From CBDCGV01 sp965216955 (GTDB taxonomy: Bacteria > Bacteroidota > Bacteroidia > Chitinophagales > JADIYW01): DNA of 64,000 nucleotides. The stretch lies in contig CBDCGV010000013.1 in the NCBI GenBank assembly GCA_965216955.1, forward strand, positions 1 to 64,000, given 5' to 3'. The position numbers were made by a program, and so were the translations under genes. A model generated the notes under the pieces. It was not told the DNA's origin and made no database searches. It saw only the letters and a program-made list of their open reading frames with translations. How positions within the stretch are numbered: the stretch's first letter is position 1; each line of letters begins with the position of its first letter. Below, in pieces: positions 38,066-47,787 of the stretch.

Positions 38066-38392
38066 TTATTCCTGTGGGTTTTCAATTTCTGTACTCGTTT
38101 GATTAGAAATCAATTTACTTTCTAGTTCCTTAATTCTCTTTTTAAGCACATCTCGTTCTCTTTTTTTTCTCCATTGCCCGGGAATTGAAAACAACATAGT
38201 TAAAACTGCTCCAATAGCTAAACATAAAAAAATGAGCAAGGCGACAGGAACTTCTCTTTCAAAGGTAAAAAACTTGATAGGCTGTGGTTCCGAATTTTGA
38301 ATGGCAAATACGATGGTTAGAATTGCCATAATTAACCCGAAAATCCATAAAAAATTAAGGTTGCTGCCGCTTGATTTCTTTGATTCTGCCAT
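38066..38392 (-). CDS. LapA-domain (DUF1049) membrane protein
   Basis: 108 residues. Two membrane helices (about 12-29 and 45-67) around the family motif VFAIQNSEPQPIKFFTFEREVPVALLI, then a charged coiled-coil tail (KKRERDVLKKRIKELESKL). LapA proteins are involved in envelope/LPS assembly in enterobacteria. Eight bases after the MscS-like gene, same strand. Confidence 0.83.
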   Translation of the reverse strand: MAESKKSSGSNLNFLWIFGLIMAILTIVFAIQNSEPQPIKFFTFEREVPVALLIFLCLAIGAVLTMLFSIPGQWRKKRERDVLKKRIKELESKLISNQTSTEIENPQE

Positions 38393-38400
38393 AACTAAAG

Positions 38401-39240
38401 TTATTCTATGTCTTGTAAAATAATAACATTATCAGATAGAAATTTCTGGGTTGGAATTACTACATGATTACTTCCTGTATCTAATTTGATAGAAATACTA
38501 TCAATTTCTATAATCGTACCCTTAACCGCTCCTACCTGAACAACCTGACCGGCTTTAAAGGATTTTTTAGCAAAGAAAGTAGATAAAACATTACTCATGA
38601 TATCTTTTGCCCCAAAACCATATGCAATGGCCCCTGCAATCAAAACAGCACCGATAATTAGGTTTAAGTTCGATGTAATTATGGATGTATCAATTCCTGT
38701 TTGTTGTAGAGAAGTTAAAGCAATAATTATAACCAAGAAGTAAAAAATAAGATTGGCAATAATTCTACCTGTTCCAATCCCTAACGACTTTGTGGCCGCC
38801 GTCAATACATCCCTTACCAACGTAGCTAAATAAAATCCGAGTGTAAAAATGATCCCAGCAACAATTAATTTAGGGATAAAAGTTATTAAAGCTTTGATTT
38901 CCTCAGTAATAACTGTCCAACCCACTTTATCAACCGCTGTAATAAAGAAGATCATAAACAAGAACCAAAAAACTATTTTCGAAGCTATTTTCGATAGCTT
39001 TATATCCATTCCAGAGCCACCTGTAAGCTCATGAAGTTTAAGTTTTTCAGCTAATGCATCAACATTGGCTTTCGTTAGTACTTTTAATATTATTTTGGAA
39101 ATAATTTTGGAAACAATCCATCCAAATAACAATAGTAATAAGGCCACTAAAAAGTTTAGTAATCCATCTAACATTGAGGTTCCAAATGTTTCTAAAGAGC
39201 CAAACAAAGAGTCTTTGAGCTCAATCAATTGTTCTTTCAT
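38401..39240 (-). CDS. Mechanosensitive channel (MscS family)
   Basis: 279 residues, about four membrane helices and then the MscS beta domain. Recognisable: LIIGAVLIAGAIAYGFGAKDIMSNVLSTFF (pore helix and lining), FKAGQVVQVGAVKGTIIEIDSISIKLDTGSNHVVIPTQKFLSD (beta domain). An osmotic safety valve in the inner membrane. It has an N-terminal extension of one or two extra helices like the MscS-like proteins of Bacteroidota. Confidence 0.9.
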   Translation of the reverse strand: MKEQLIELKDSLFGSLETFGTSMLDGLLNFLVALLLLLFGWIVSKIISKIILKVLTKANVDALAEKLKLHELTGGSGMDIKLSKIASKIVFWFLFMIFFITAVDKVGWTVITEEIKALITFIPKLIVAGIIFTLGFYLATLVRDVLTAATKSLGIGTGRIIANLIFYFLVIIIALTSLQQTGIDTSIITSNLNLIIGAVLIAGAIAYGFGAKDIMSNVLSTFFAKKSFKAGQVVQVGAVKGTIIEIDSISIKLDTGSNHVVIPTQKFLSDNVIILQDIE

Positions 39241-39302
39241 AGATGGAAAGTTATAAAACTTAAATCAAAATTTATAATGAAATGGGTATCAGACTGATAA
39301 GT

Positions 39303-39542
39303 TTATTTTTCTGCTGAATTGTCTAAATCATTAGAGGGTACTATTTTATCAAGCATTTGTATTCTTGTTTTTGCTTGCTTTACAGATATGATATCCAAAG
39401 AGTCTAGAATAAGTTTTGCAGTTGAAATAGTTTTCAATACTGTTTTCTTATCCTCTGGCCCAAGGCTTTCTTTTGGTACAATTTTCTTAAATATGTCTAT
39501 ATTTTCGTTTAACCCCACTTTATTCTTTATATTTTTCTTCAT
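39303..39542 (-). CDS. Small protein overlapping the ECF sigma factor gene
   Basis: 79 residues, soluble, lysine-rich, predicted largely helical; no membrane segment and no zinc-binding ZAS motif (HxxxCxxC), so it is not a recognisable anti-sigma factor. It overlaps the end of the sigma factor gene by 23 bases, so translation is probably coupled. No family recognised; a regulator of the sigma factor is possible from position only. Confidence 0.6.
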   Translation of the reverse strand: MKKNIKNKVGLNENIDIFKKIVPKESLGPEDKKTVLKTISTAKLILDSLDIISVKQAKTRIQMLDKIVPSNDLDNSAEK

Positions 39543-40089
39543 AAAGAGCTTTCAATTTCTTTCTAGCCCTTGATAATCTCATTTTTATAGCACTAGAACC
39601 CAATTCAAGCGCCACTTCTAAATCTTTTATTGACATATCATCTTGATAATACATCAACAAAATTGTTTTATCCTCCAGAGGAATTTCTTCAAGTAGCTCC
39701 TCCAATCTTTGCATTTCTATGTCCTGAATTTCCGCATCTTTCACATCTGCCAGTACATCCCAGTTTCTCGTCAATTCCTCTTTTTGTTTATCCCTCCTCT
39801 TCCTTTTCCTTATATAATCAATACAATTATTGTATGTCACCGTATAAAGCCAAGTAGAGAATTTAGACTTTTGCTCAAATTTTGCAAGACTTAAAAAAGA
39901 CTTTATCAAAATATCATGCGTCAAGTCTTTGCTTTCTTCTACATTCCCTATCATGCTGATCACTTTCCTATAGACTTTATTGCCATAGCGATCATATAAT
40001 TCACCAAACAAATCCATCTCCCCTAGTGAAATAATCATTTCCACTAAATCTTCATCACTAATGGCCTTAATGTCTACTTTTTTGCTCAT
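39520..40089 (-). CDS. ECF-type RNA polymerase sigma factor
   Basis: 189 residues with sigma-70 region 2 (ELYDRYGNKVYRKVISMIGN, DLTHDILIKSFLSL, FSTWLYTVTYNNCIDYIRKRKR) and region 4 (LPLEDKTILLMYYQDDMSIKDLEVAL as EIPLEDKTILLMYY..., then SSAIKMRLSRARKKL). A typical sigma-70 family ECF protein of Bacteroidota. Divergent from the large OmpA/PD40 gene; its own target promoters cannot be named from this window. Confidence 0.92.
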   Translation of the reverse strand: MSKKVDIKAISDEDLVEMIISLGEMDLFGELYDRYGNKVYRKVISMIGNVEESKDLTHDILIKSFLSLAKFEQKSKFSTWLYTVTYNNCIDYIRKRKRRDKQKEELTRNWDVLADVKDAEIQDIEMQRLEELLEEIPLEDKTILLMYYQDDMSIKDLEVALELGSSAIKMRLSRARKKLKALYEEKYKE

Positions 40090-40212
40090 TTAAATTAAAG
40101 CAGGTGAAATTATGCTTCTTATCAAGATCGAAAATACACAAGTTTCACACAAAAAAAATGTAGAGCTATAACCATTACAATATTTAAGACGAAAAAACAT
40201 TTTAAATGTCAC

Positions 40213-40220
40213 TAGGTTTG
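40213..40220 (+). promoter_or_regulatory. Bacteroidota-type -7 element
   Basis: TAGGTTTG matches TAnnTTTG and is 39 bases before the ATG at 40260. It lies inside the longer open frame from 40206, which supports 40260 as the true start of the OmpA/PD40 gene. No good -33 TTTG was seen. Confidence 0.45.
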
Positions 40221-40259
40221 TTGAAATTTAGGAATAATAATTGTTTTATATTGAGTATT

Positions 40260-43200
40260 ATGAACTTACATAGGCTTTTACCACTCTTAATTACATTGTT
40301 TCTAACTGTAGAAGTACTTGCTCAAGACATTCAATGGGCTGATAGACTAATCAAATATTCTTCTCAGTATGGAGAAAAGGCTTATGGAGCAAATCAAGTA
40401 TTGGGTAGTCCAAAAGTTATAGAACATAAAGAAAGCAAGGTCGCATGGATGCCATCAATGCCTAATCGTGGGAGTGAATTCATTCAGGTTTCTTTTAAAA
40501 ACCCTATTAAAACCAAGCAAATACTTATTTGCGAGAATTACAACCCAGGGGCCATTACGCAAGTTTTTGCGTATGACAAAGAAGGCAAAGAGTACTTATT
40601 ATTTAGTCAAAAAGATGGAAAAAATGCATCTAAAGGGTTAAACACTTTTACAATAGATTTTAGTGAAACAAAATATGCCATTGCACAGGTTAAAGTGGTG
40701 CTTAATACAACCTTAGTAGGCGGTTATAACCAAATCGATGCCATTGGAATTTCATCTAAGAAAAATAAGTTTAGGCCCTCTATCAATAACATAAGGAATG
40801 ATCAGTATGTTGGTAAAGCAGAAAATATGGGTTATAACTTAAATTCTGCTTATGATGATATGCTCCCAATCGTAGCTCCCGACGGCAAATCTATTTTCTT
40901 TGCTAGAAAAAAATCACCTGAAAATATTGGTTCTAAGAAACAGGATGATATTTATTATTCAGTAAAAGGCAAAAAAGGATGGTTAGAAGCTGTCAATATT
41001 GGTTCACCTTTAAATAATGAATACCACAATTTTGTATGTGCTATTAGTCCTGATGGAAATACCATCTACGTTTCAGGAAGCTACGAGAAAAATTCAGATA
41101 AAAAAGGAGTCTCTGTAAGCACAAGAAAAGATGATCAATCTGATTGGTCAACACCAAAACGCTTAAAAATTGCAGGATACTATAATAAGAATAAATATGC
41201 ATGCTATCATATTAGTCCAGATGGGAAAATTATGGTCTTAGCAATTGAAAGAGATGATAGTAAGGGTGATCTAGACCTCTACATGAGTAAATTAATTGGA
41301 AAAAATAGTTGGAGTACGCCAAAGAATCTAGGAACAACCATCAATACAGCAGGGACAGAGGCGAGCATATTTTTGGCCGCAGATGGTAAAACCATCTATT
41401 TTTCATCCGATGGCCATGCTGGTTATGGAGGATTAGATATGTTTATGAGCAAACGTTTGGACAATACCTGGAGTAACTGGTCGGAACCTGTTAACCTAGG
41501 TGAAAAAATAAACACCAATGGCTGGGACGTTTATTATACCATTGCTGCGTCAGGTGAATATGCCTATTTTGCAAGAGAAAACGGCACCTATGGCAAGCAC
41601 GATTTATACAAAATAAAGTTGCCAAAAGAACTAAGACCTGAGCCAGTAACTATGATTACAGCTAATTTTATTGCTCCAAAAACAAGTCCTGACCTCCCTC
41701 CTAAACCTCAAAATAAAACCGTAATACTTAGTAAAGAAGAAACACCTGTAAAGTTATACGAAAATGTAAAAGGATATTTTCCGATTGAACAAGAGACCAA
41801 AGAAGAGGAAGCGCAAAAAGCAGCTTTAGAAGAAGACGATGATTTCAAAGAAATAACACTAAAAGATGGTATTGTTATTCCCGAGTCTGAAGCAGACAAA
41901 ACTCTAAATGATTTAAAAGCTAAGCTTCAAAAATTAAAAAAAGATCAAGCGGCGACTAAGAATGCTATCGAAAAATATGACCCTTCTGCATCTACACCAT
42001 CTTATCAACCCAGATATGATCCTAAAAAATCTAAAAATTCGAATAAAGAAGACGGTGCATTGGCAGCTCTTGATGCCAAGCTAGCAAAACTTAAATCAGA
42101 AAAAGATCGATTAACAGCGGCTCGATATGTAGAACCTACAAGAATTACTAATCGTCCTGAAAAAATATATGAACTAAGGGAAGAAGAAACAACAGCATTT
42201 CAAGAAAAACACCCTGAGTACAAAAGTAAGTTAGAACAGCTTATAGCAGAAAGAGATGGAAAATCTTTTCATGATACTCCGGAAAAAAATCTTAAAAAGA
42301 TAAAATATGATTCAAACAATGACAAAATAAAATATAAAGAAAAAGATAAAACAGTAGATCCTTCCAAGATAGAAAATGATCCAGAAGTTCAATCTTACCA
42401 GGAAAAGTTAGCGGCATTAAAAGAGAAATATAATAATGCTGAAACTAACGACAAAGTACCAACAACTAAAGACCAAAATGATGATAAAAAATATGTAGTT
42501 AGCCCTACTTTTGAGAAAAAAGTTGCCAAACGAAGTAAACCTAATAACATTGAAACAGAGCGAAAAGAAAATAAACCTGACGAACAAAAAGCGCTAAATT
42601 CAAATGAGCAAATAACTATAGATAAAACTGAAGAAAAAATAGATCCTGTTTTACCTTCAAAGCAGGAAAGGAATTATCAGAAAGTTGATGACAGCAAGGA
42701 AAGAGCAGCAAAAAAACTAGAAGAAGAAGTTAGTCAATTGGAAAAAGAGAAGTTGGCTCTACTTGAGGATAAGGATTTAATTGAAGCAGAAAAAAGCGTT
42801 CTAGAGCAAGACAAGGCATCTCTAAGTTCTGAGAAAGAGACCCTTCAAAATGAAAAAGAAAATCTGGAAGAAGAGAAGAAAGCGCTTGATAAATTAATTA
42901 CTGATTTAGAAAATGAAAGAAGTGCGTTAGCAAAAGCAAAGCAAGCATTAGAAGATCAAAGGTTGAGATTGGAAAACCTGAAGAGAAAACAAAAAAATGA
43001 AATAACACAACTAGAACAAGAAATTAACCAATTGCAGCAAACTAAGGGAGCAATACAAAATGAAGTTGTTCAGGCAAAAAAAGAAGAAGAAGCATATAAA
43101 GAAGTACAAAAAGACATCTTCTTAATGCCCCTTAAGGTTGGAACCGTTTTCGAGATAAAAAATATATATTTTGATGTTAATTCTGCCTTTATCAAAGCGG

Positions 43201-43487
43201 AATCATATGATGAGCTGAATAAAGTAACGGCTTTTCTAAAAGTTAATGAGAATATTTCTATAGAGATTGGAGGACACACTAATGGCCTATGTACATCCTC
43301 TGTTTGCAATGCACTTTCAGGAAATAGAGCTAAGGCAGTTACTGAATATATTGCTGCCCAGGGTGTTGAAGCAAACAGACTGTCTTACAAAGGTTATGGC
43401 AAGACAAAACCTATTGCTAGTAATGACACACCAACGGGAAGAAAAAAGAACCAGCGTGTTGAGCTTAAAATTTTATCAATTGATTAG
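40260..43487 (+). CDS. OmpA/PD40 outer-membrane protein with long coiled coil
   Basis: 1075 residues. Start at 40260 (MNLHRLLPLLITLFLTVEVLAQ, signal peptide) rather than 40206. Residues about 25-180 resemble a carbohydrate-binding/discoidin-like fold (RGSEFIQVSF, YNQIDAIGI); about 195-455 hold repeated PD40 beta-propeller blades (APDGKSIFFARK, SPDGNTIYVSG, AADGKTIYFSSDGHAGYGGLDMF). A lysine/glutamate-rich linker follows, then a coiled coil of some 150 residues (EEEVSQLEKEKLALLEDKD and on), and an OmpA peptidoglycan-binding domain (IYFDVNSAFI to NALSGNRAKAVTEYI, RVELKIL). Probably bridges outer membrane and cell wall; similar proteins serve gliding or envelope integrity. Confidence 0.9.
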   Translation: MNLHRLLPLLITLFLTVEVLAQDIQWADRLIKYSSQYGEKAYGANQVLGSPKVIEHKESKVAWMPSMPNRGSEFIQVSFKNPIKTKQILICENYNPGAITQVFAYDKEGKEYLLFSQKDGKNASKGLNTFTIDFSETKYAIAQVKVVLNTTLVGGYNQIDAIGISSKKNKFRPSINNIRNDQYVGKAENMGYNLNSAYDDMLPIVAPDGKSIFFARKKSPENIGSKKQDDIYYSVKGKKGWLEAVNIGSPLNNEYHNFVCAISPDGNTIYVSGSYEKNSDKKGVSVSTRKDDQSDWSTPKRLKIAGYYNKNKYACYHISPDGKIMVLAIERDDSKGDLDLYMSKLIGKNSWSTPKNLGTTINTAGTEASIFLAADGKTIYFSSDGHAGYGGLDMFMSKRLDNTWSNWSEPVNLGEKINTNGWDVYYTIAASGEYAYFARENGTYGKHDLYKIKLPKELRPEPVTMITANFIAPKTSPDLPPKPQNKTVILSKEETPVKLYENVKGYFPIEQETKEEEAQKAALEEDDDFKEITLKDGIVIPESEADKTLNDLKAKLQKLKKDQAATKNAIEKYDPSASTPSYQPRYDPKKSKNSNKEDGALAALDAKLAKLKSEKDRLTAARYVEPTRITNRPEKIYELREEETTAFQEKHPEYKSKLEQLIAERDGKSFHDTPEKNLKKIKYDSNNDKIKYKEKDKTVDPSKIENDPEVQSYQEKLAALKEKYNNAETNDKVPTTKDQNDDKKYVVSPTFEKKVAKRSKPNNIETERKENKPDEQKALNSNEQITIDKTEEKIDPVLPSKQERNYQKVDDSKERAAKKLEEEVSQLEKEKLALLEDKDLIEAEKSVLEQDKASLSSEKETLQNEKENLEEEKKALDKLITDLENERSALAKAKQALEDQRLRLENLKRKQKNEITQLEQEINQLQQTKGAIQNEVVQAKKEEEAYKEVQKDIFLMPLKVGTVFEIKNIYFDVNSAFIKAESYDELNKVTAFLKVNENISIEIGGHTNGLCTSSVCNALSGNRAKAVTEYIAAQGVEANRLSYKGYGKTKPIASNDTPTGRKKNQRVELKILSID

Positions 43488-43509
43488 CAACCCTGTCCTA
43501 TAGGTATTT

Positions 43510-46500
43510 TCAATACTTTACTTTGAAAAACAACCTATATAATACAGGCACAAATAATAAAGTAATAACTGTTGCAAATAGCAATCCAATCATAATGGAT
43601 ACAGCCATAGGCTCCCACATTAAACCTCCACCTAAATACAAAGGAATCAGGCCTAAGGTAGTTGTAAAAGTGGTTAAGAGAATTGGTCTAAAGCGCTGCT
43701 GAGCTGCCGCTACAATTGCATCTTTGGGTGTTCTCCCAAAATCGTTGATTTCAATATCTATTCTATCTAATAAAACAATAGCATTATTGATGACGATACC
43801 TGCTAACGAAATAACGCCTAAGAAGGCCATAAATCCAAAGTAAGATTTGAAAATGAGCAATCCTAAAATAACACCTATTATTCCAAGAGGTATGCTCAAA
43901 AGAACAATAGTTGTTTTTCTGAATGAATTAAACTGTAGCATTAATAACATTAATATTATAAATCCTGCCAACGGCAAATTTGCTGCTACAGACCCCATTG
44001 TTTCGGCACTATTTTCACTTTCTCCACCTAACTCATAATTATAACCTGATTTCCATGATTTAACATCCTCTTCTAAAAAAGGACTAATTATATTGGTAAT
44101 ATCTGTTGCCGTAAAGCCCTCTTTTACGTCGCAAGAAATAGTCATAGTTCGATACAAATTTCTGCGCAAAACTTTGGCAAAATCCCACGTTGGCTTTATC
44201 TCTGCTAACTGTACCAATGGTACATTACGACCAGTTTGTTGGGCATACACAGTAATAGACTCCAAATCAAATACTGATAACTCTTGACTCCCTGCCGTTC
44301 GAGATACAATAGGTAAAGTGTTTTCGCCCTCTCTAAAACTTCCAATTTCAAAGCCACTCAAAGCACTTTGTAGTGATATTGCAATATCCTGATTGGTAAT
44401 GCCTGCTCTTTGTGCTACATCCTGATCAATATCTATAATGAATTTTTTAATTTTTGGCCCCCAATCATCCTTCACATTTTTTGCAAATGGAATTTTGGTA
44501 AGTTGTTGCTTAATACGCTCTGCTATTACGAAAAGCTCATCTGGCGATTCTCCTGCTACACGAACTTCAACATCCGCTCCACCTGATCCACCCCCAGCTA
44601 AAAGACCAACGGATACTTCTGCATCCGGCAGATGGTTGAAGCAAAAATCATCTAATTTTTCAATAACCTCTGAATTAATTCCCTCAGAAGTGGTATTGAT
44701 CATCATATGGGCATACCCCGAGTTAGCCTCCCCAGGTTGATAACCCAAATCATAAGACTCTGGTCCTTCTCCAATAAAACTGGTCCAGTCTCGAACACCT
44801 GCTGTAACTACATTATCATCTTCTATCGAAACCTCTCCCATTAAATGCTCTTTCATGAAAGTTTCAATGCGCGTAACTGTCTCTTGTGTTTTTTCAATTT
44901 TAGTTCCTAAAGGAAGATTCAAATCTAGAGTCACCAAATTTCTATCACTATCTGGAAAGAAAATAAAAGGTAGTTTTCCAAAAAGGGACAGAGAACCAAC
45001 AAAAATTAAAATTATAGCCAATAGAAATAAAAATGGCCGCTTTAAACTTACCATTAGTAGTTTTGTATAGTATACATTAATTCTATCAAAAATAGTTTTC
45101 TTGGATACTTCCCCCTCTTTTTTCTTTTTTACTTTAATCATTGCTACCCCAAGCATCGTTACCAAAGTCATGGCCATAATCCATGAGGAAAGCAGTGCCA
45201 TCGTAATTACCGTAAACAAGGGACCCATAATCTCTCCCATACTAGATTGTGCCAAAAAGAAAGCTAAAAATGCTGCGGAAGTTGTTAAAGATGAAATCAG
45301 CAATGGTACAAATAGCTCATTACTTGATTCAATGGCGGCCTCTTTTGAAGTTGCTCCACCCTCCATTTTTACCATCATAGACTCTGCTACTACGATGGCA
45401 TTATCTACTAAAAGTCCTAATGCCATGATTAACGCAGCCAAAGAAACCTGATTTAACCCCTCTCCAAAAACACTCATTAAAAAGATGGTCATTATCATTA
45501 CCATCGGAATTAAAGAAGCAACTACAATTCCTGTTCTAAAACCTAAAAACAAAAGCATTACCGCCAACACAATTCCAACGGATTGCAATACATTCATCAA
45601 AAAGTCACTTACTTTTTGGTTGACGTAATTGTCTTGATCTGCACTTCGAATCAATGAAATACCCATGGGCAAAGTAGCATTATACTGCTTCACTCGTTCA
45701 TCAATCTCTTGACCAAGCTTAATTAAGTTGGAACCATCTTTTAAAGCAATGGCAATGGTCAAACCTGGATTGCCTTTTACCCGAACCTGTTGTGTTTTAG
45801 GGTCTATATATTCTCTACGAATATTGGTAATATCTCCTAGTTTTACCAATTCACCACTTTGTCCAACCGGAATTAATGTCTTTTCAAGATCTTCTACATC
45901 TTCATAATTCCCGGTTGGTTCTAACGAAATCCTTTGATCTCCTAGGGCAACATCCCCTCCCGGAAAAACAATATTGGTAGAAGAAATAATGCTTTGCAGA
46001 TAGCTGGCTGATATTCCCAAATCTGCCAAGCGGGCGTTATCATACTCTACATATATTTGCTCCTCTTGAATACCTTGAATAACGACACGTGAAGCATCGG
46101 GCATTTTAATAATATCATCTTTTATATCTTCTGCATACTCTTTTAATTCGGCAAATGAATAACCATCTCCTTCCATCGCCAAAAAGATTCCGTAAACTAC
46201 CCCTAATCCATCATCTTTAACACTAGGACCATAAACTCCACTTGGCAATTCTGCCTTCAATTCATCCATATCACGCCGTATCTTATCCCAAACAGCTTGC
46301 AATTTCTCTTTTGGAACGTCATCTTTCAATTCAACTGATACAATAGACAAACCTGTTCTAGACTCACTTGTTAAATCTTTTAACTCTGGTATTTCTTGAA
46401 TTTTTTTCTCAACCTTATCCGTAATTAATGACTCCACTCGTTCAGGAGAAGCACCTGGAAACTGCGTTACTACGCTACAAAAACGGATAGTAAACGATGG

Positions 46501-46611
46501 CATGCTATCACGTGGCAATTGATTATAAGCCATCGATCCGAGAATAACAATAATGGCAAAGATGAGAATAGTTACCCTGTTTCTTTCTAAAGCGACCTTG
46601 GTAATGTTCAT
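43510..46611 (-). CDS. RND efflux transporter, inner-membrane permease
   Basis: 1033 residues of the AcrB/HAE-type family. Twelve helices in two repeats, with two large periplasmic loops. The proton-relay helix reads ALGLLVDNAIVVAES, keeping the first Asp but with Asn instead of the second Asp of AcrB. Both PN/PC-type porter subdomains are present and the length is normal. Last gene of an operon (outer-membrane fusion, adaptor, permease). Substrates cannot be told from the sequence. Confidence 0.93.
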   Translation of the reverse strand: MNITKVALERNRVTILIFAIIVILGSMAYNQLPRDSMPSFTIRFCSVVTQFPGASPERVESLITDKVEKKIQEIPELKDLTSESRTGLSIVSVELKDDVPKEKLQAVWDKIRRDMDELKAELPSGVYGPSVKDDGLGVVYGIFLAMEGDGYSFAELKEYAEDIKDDIIKMPDASRVVIQGIQEEQIYVEYDNARLADLGISASYLQSIISSTNIVFPGGDVALGDQRISLEPTGNYEDVEDLEKTLIPVGQSGELVKLGDITNIRREYIDPKTQQVRVKGNPGLTIAIALKDGSNLIKLGQEIDERVKQYNATLPMGISLIRSADQDNYVNQKVSDFLMNVLQSVGIVLAVMLLFLGFRTGIVVASLIPMVMIMTIFLMSVFGEGLNQVSLAALIMALGLLVDNAIVVAESMMVKMEGGATSKEAAIESSNELFVPLLISSLTTSAAFLAFFLAQSSMGEIMGPLFTVITMALLSSWIMAMTLVTMLGVAMIKVKKKKEGEVSKKTIFDRINVYYTKLLMVSLKRPFLFLLAIILIFVGSLSLFGKLPFIFFPDSDRNLVTLDLNLPLGTKIEKTQETVTRIETFMKEHLMGEVSIEDDNVVTAGVRDWTSFIGEGPESYDLGYQPGEANSGYAHMMINTTSEGINSEVIEKLDDFCFNHLPDAEVSVGLLAGGGSGGADVEVRVAGESPDELFVIAERIKQQLTKIPFAKNVKDDWGPKIKKFIIDIDQDVAQRAGITNQDIAISLQSALSGFEIGSFREGENTLPIVSRTAGSQELSVFDLESITVYAQQTGRNVPLVQLAEIKPTWDFAKVLRRNLYRTMTISCDVKEGFTATDITNIISPFLEEDVKSWKSGYNYELGGESENSAETMGSVAANLPLAGFIILMLLMLQFNSFRKTTIVLLSIPLGIIGVILGLLIFKSYFGFMAFLGVISLAGIVINNAIVLLDRIDIEINDFGRTPKDAIVAAAQQRFRPILLTTFTTTLGLIPLYLGGGLMWEPMAVSIMIGLLFATVITLLFVPVLYRLFFKVKY

Positions 46612-46635
46612 AGTTTAGCTTTTAAATTCAATCGC

Positions 46636-47781
46636 TTATTGTTCTAGTAATTTTACTTCCATACCATCTAATAAACTTTTCAACCCTGCAGTGGCTACTA
46701 ATTCTCCTCCTTGCAAACCCTTAACGACTTCAAAGCCTAAATTGGTCAATTTTCCGATCTCTATTGTTTGCTTTGTTACAATAGCAGTCTTATTACCACT
46801 ATCTTTCAGCACAAAAACAAATTTCCCGTTGTTATCCTCTCCTACTGCATTTGCAGGAGCCATTGGATAATGTTTGTGGTGATGCTTTCCTACTTCTTCA
46901 GGGTTAAAATTAAACTTCACTTTGGCAGCCATACCTGGTCGAATTGGGACCTTACTATCCAACAATTTTATGGTGACGGGATAAGTAGCAGAATTTTGAA
47001 GGTTAAATCCAATTTCAGAAATACTCCCCTTAAATGTTTGGTTTTCCAAAACAGAAAAAGATACTACAACATTTTGTCGTTTTTTAATTTGTGATATATA
47101 AACCTCAGGAATTCCAACCACAACTTCAGGATCACCTTGTGCACTTAAAACACATATTGGATTTCCCGCAGCAATCAATTCATTCACATCGACATTTACT
47201 TGTTGAATTACTCCTGAAAATGGTGCATTCAAATAAGCATAACTGACCTGATTTTTGGCTGCATTTACCGATGATCTTGCCGCATCAATTTGTGCCTGAG
47301 AGGCATCCAACTGTGCTTTGGCATTTTCGTAATTGGTTTTAGCTTGTTCAAACTCACTCAAAGAAACGCTATTATTTTCATATAATGTTTCTATTCTTTT
47401 ATATGTAGACAAAGCTACTTCTACCTGACTTTGTACGCCTTTGTATTGTACTTCAGCAGATTTCAAATTAGCCTGTGCTTGCTCTAATTGAACACCGTAA
47501 TCCGTTGGATCTATAGAAGCTATCCGTTGACCTCTCTTTACCAAATCTCCCTCTTTGATATTTAACCGTACAATGTTACCGCTTACTCTAAAACTTAAGT
47601 TAGATGTTTTACCAGATTGTGCTACTCCAGAAAACTCATTCGTATTAGAAGAATGTCCTTCTGTAATTTCGGCATATTTTACCGGTCTTAAAACTGTTTT
47701 TTGCGCTTCTTCTGTTTTTGGCTTGCAACTGAAAAAAGTAAAAATCAATAAAATATAGATTAAAAAGTTTTTGTTGTTCAT
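46636..47781 (-). CDS. RND efflux periplasmic adaptor (membrane fusion) lipoprotein
   Basis: 381 residues. Lipobox FFSC (Cys about residue 19) makes it an inner-membrane-anchored lipoprotein. Biotinyl-lipoyl-like half motifs (GNIVRLNIKEGDLVKRGQRIASID and APFSGVIQQVNVDVNELIAAGNPI) flank a helical hairpin of about 80 residues rich in Ala/Gln. Links the permease (24 bases downstream) to the TolC-type channel (6 bases upstream). Confidence 0.92.
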   Translation of the reverse strand: MNNKNFLIYILLIFTFFSCKPKTEEAQKTVLRPVKYAEITEGHSSNTNEFSGVAQSGKTSNLSFRVSGNIVRLNIKEGDLVKRGQRIASIDPTDYGVQLEQAQANLKSAEVQYKGVQSQVEVALSTYKRIETLYENNSVSLSEFEQAKTNYENAKAQLDASQAQIDAARSSVNAAKNQVSYAYLNAPFSGVIQQVNVDVNELIAAGNPICVLSAQGDPEVVVGIPEVYISQIKKRQNVVVSFSVLENQTFKGSISEIGFNLQNSATYPVTIKLLDSKVPIRPGMAAKVKFNFNPEEVGKHHHKHYPMAPANAVGEDNNGKFVFVLKDSGNKTAIVTKQTIEIGKLTNLGFEVVKGLQGGELVATAGLKSLLDGMEVKLLEQ

Positions 47782-47787
47782 ACTAAT

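Noticed and set aside
40206..40259. Longer N-terminus for the OmpA/PD40 gene
   Set aside because: It would put a TAnnTTTG element inside the coding region and place 18 residues before a clean signal peptide.
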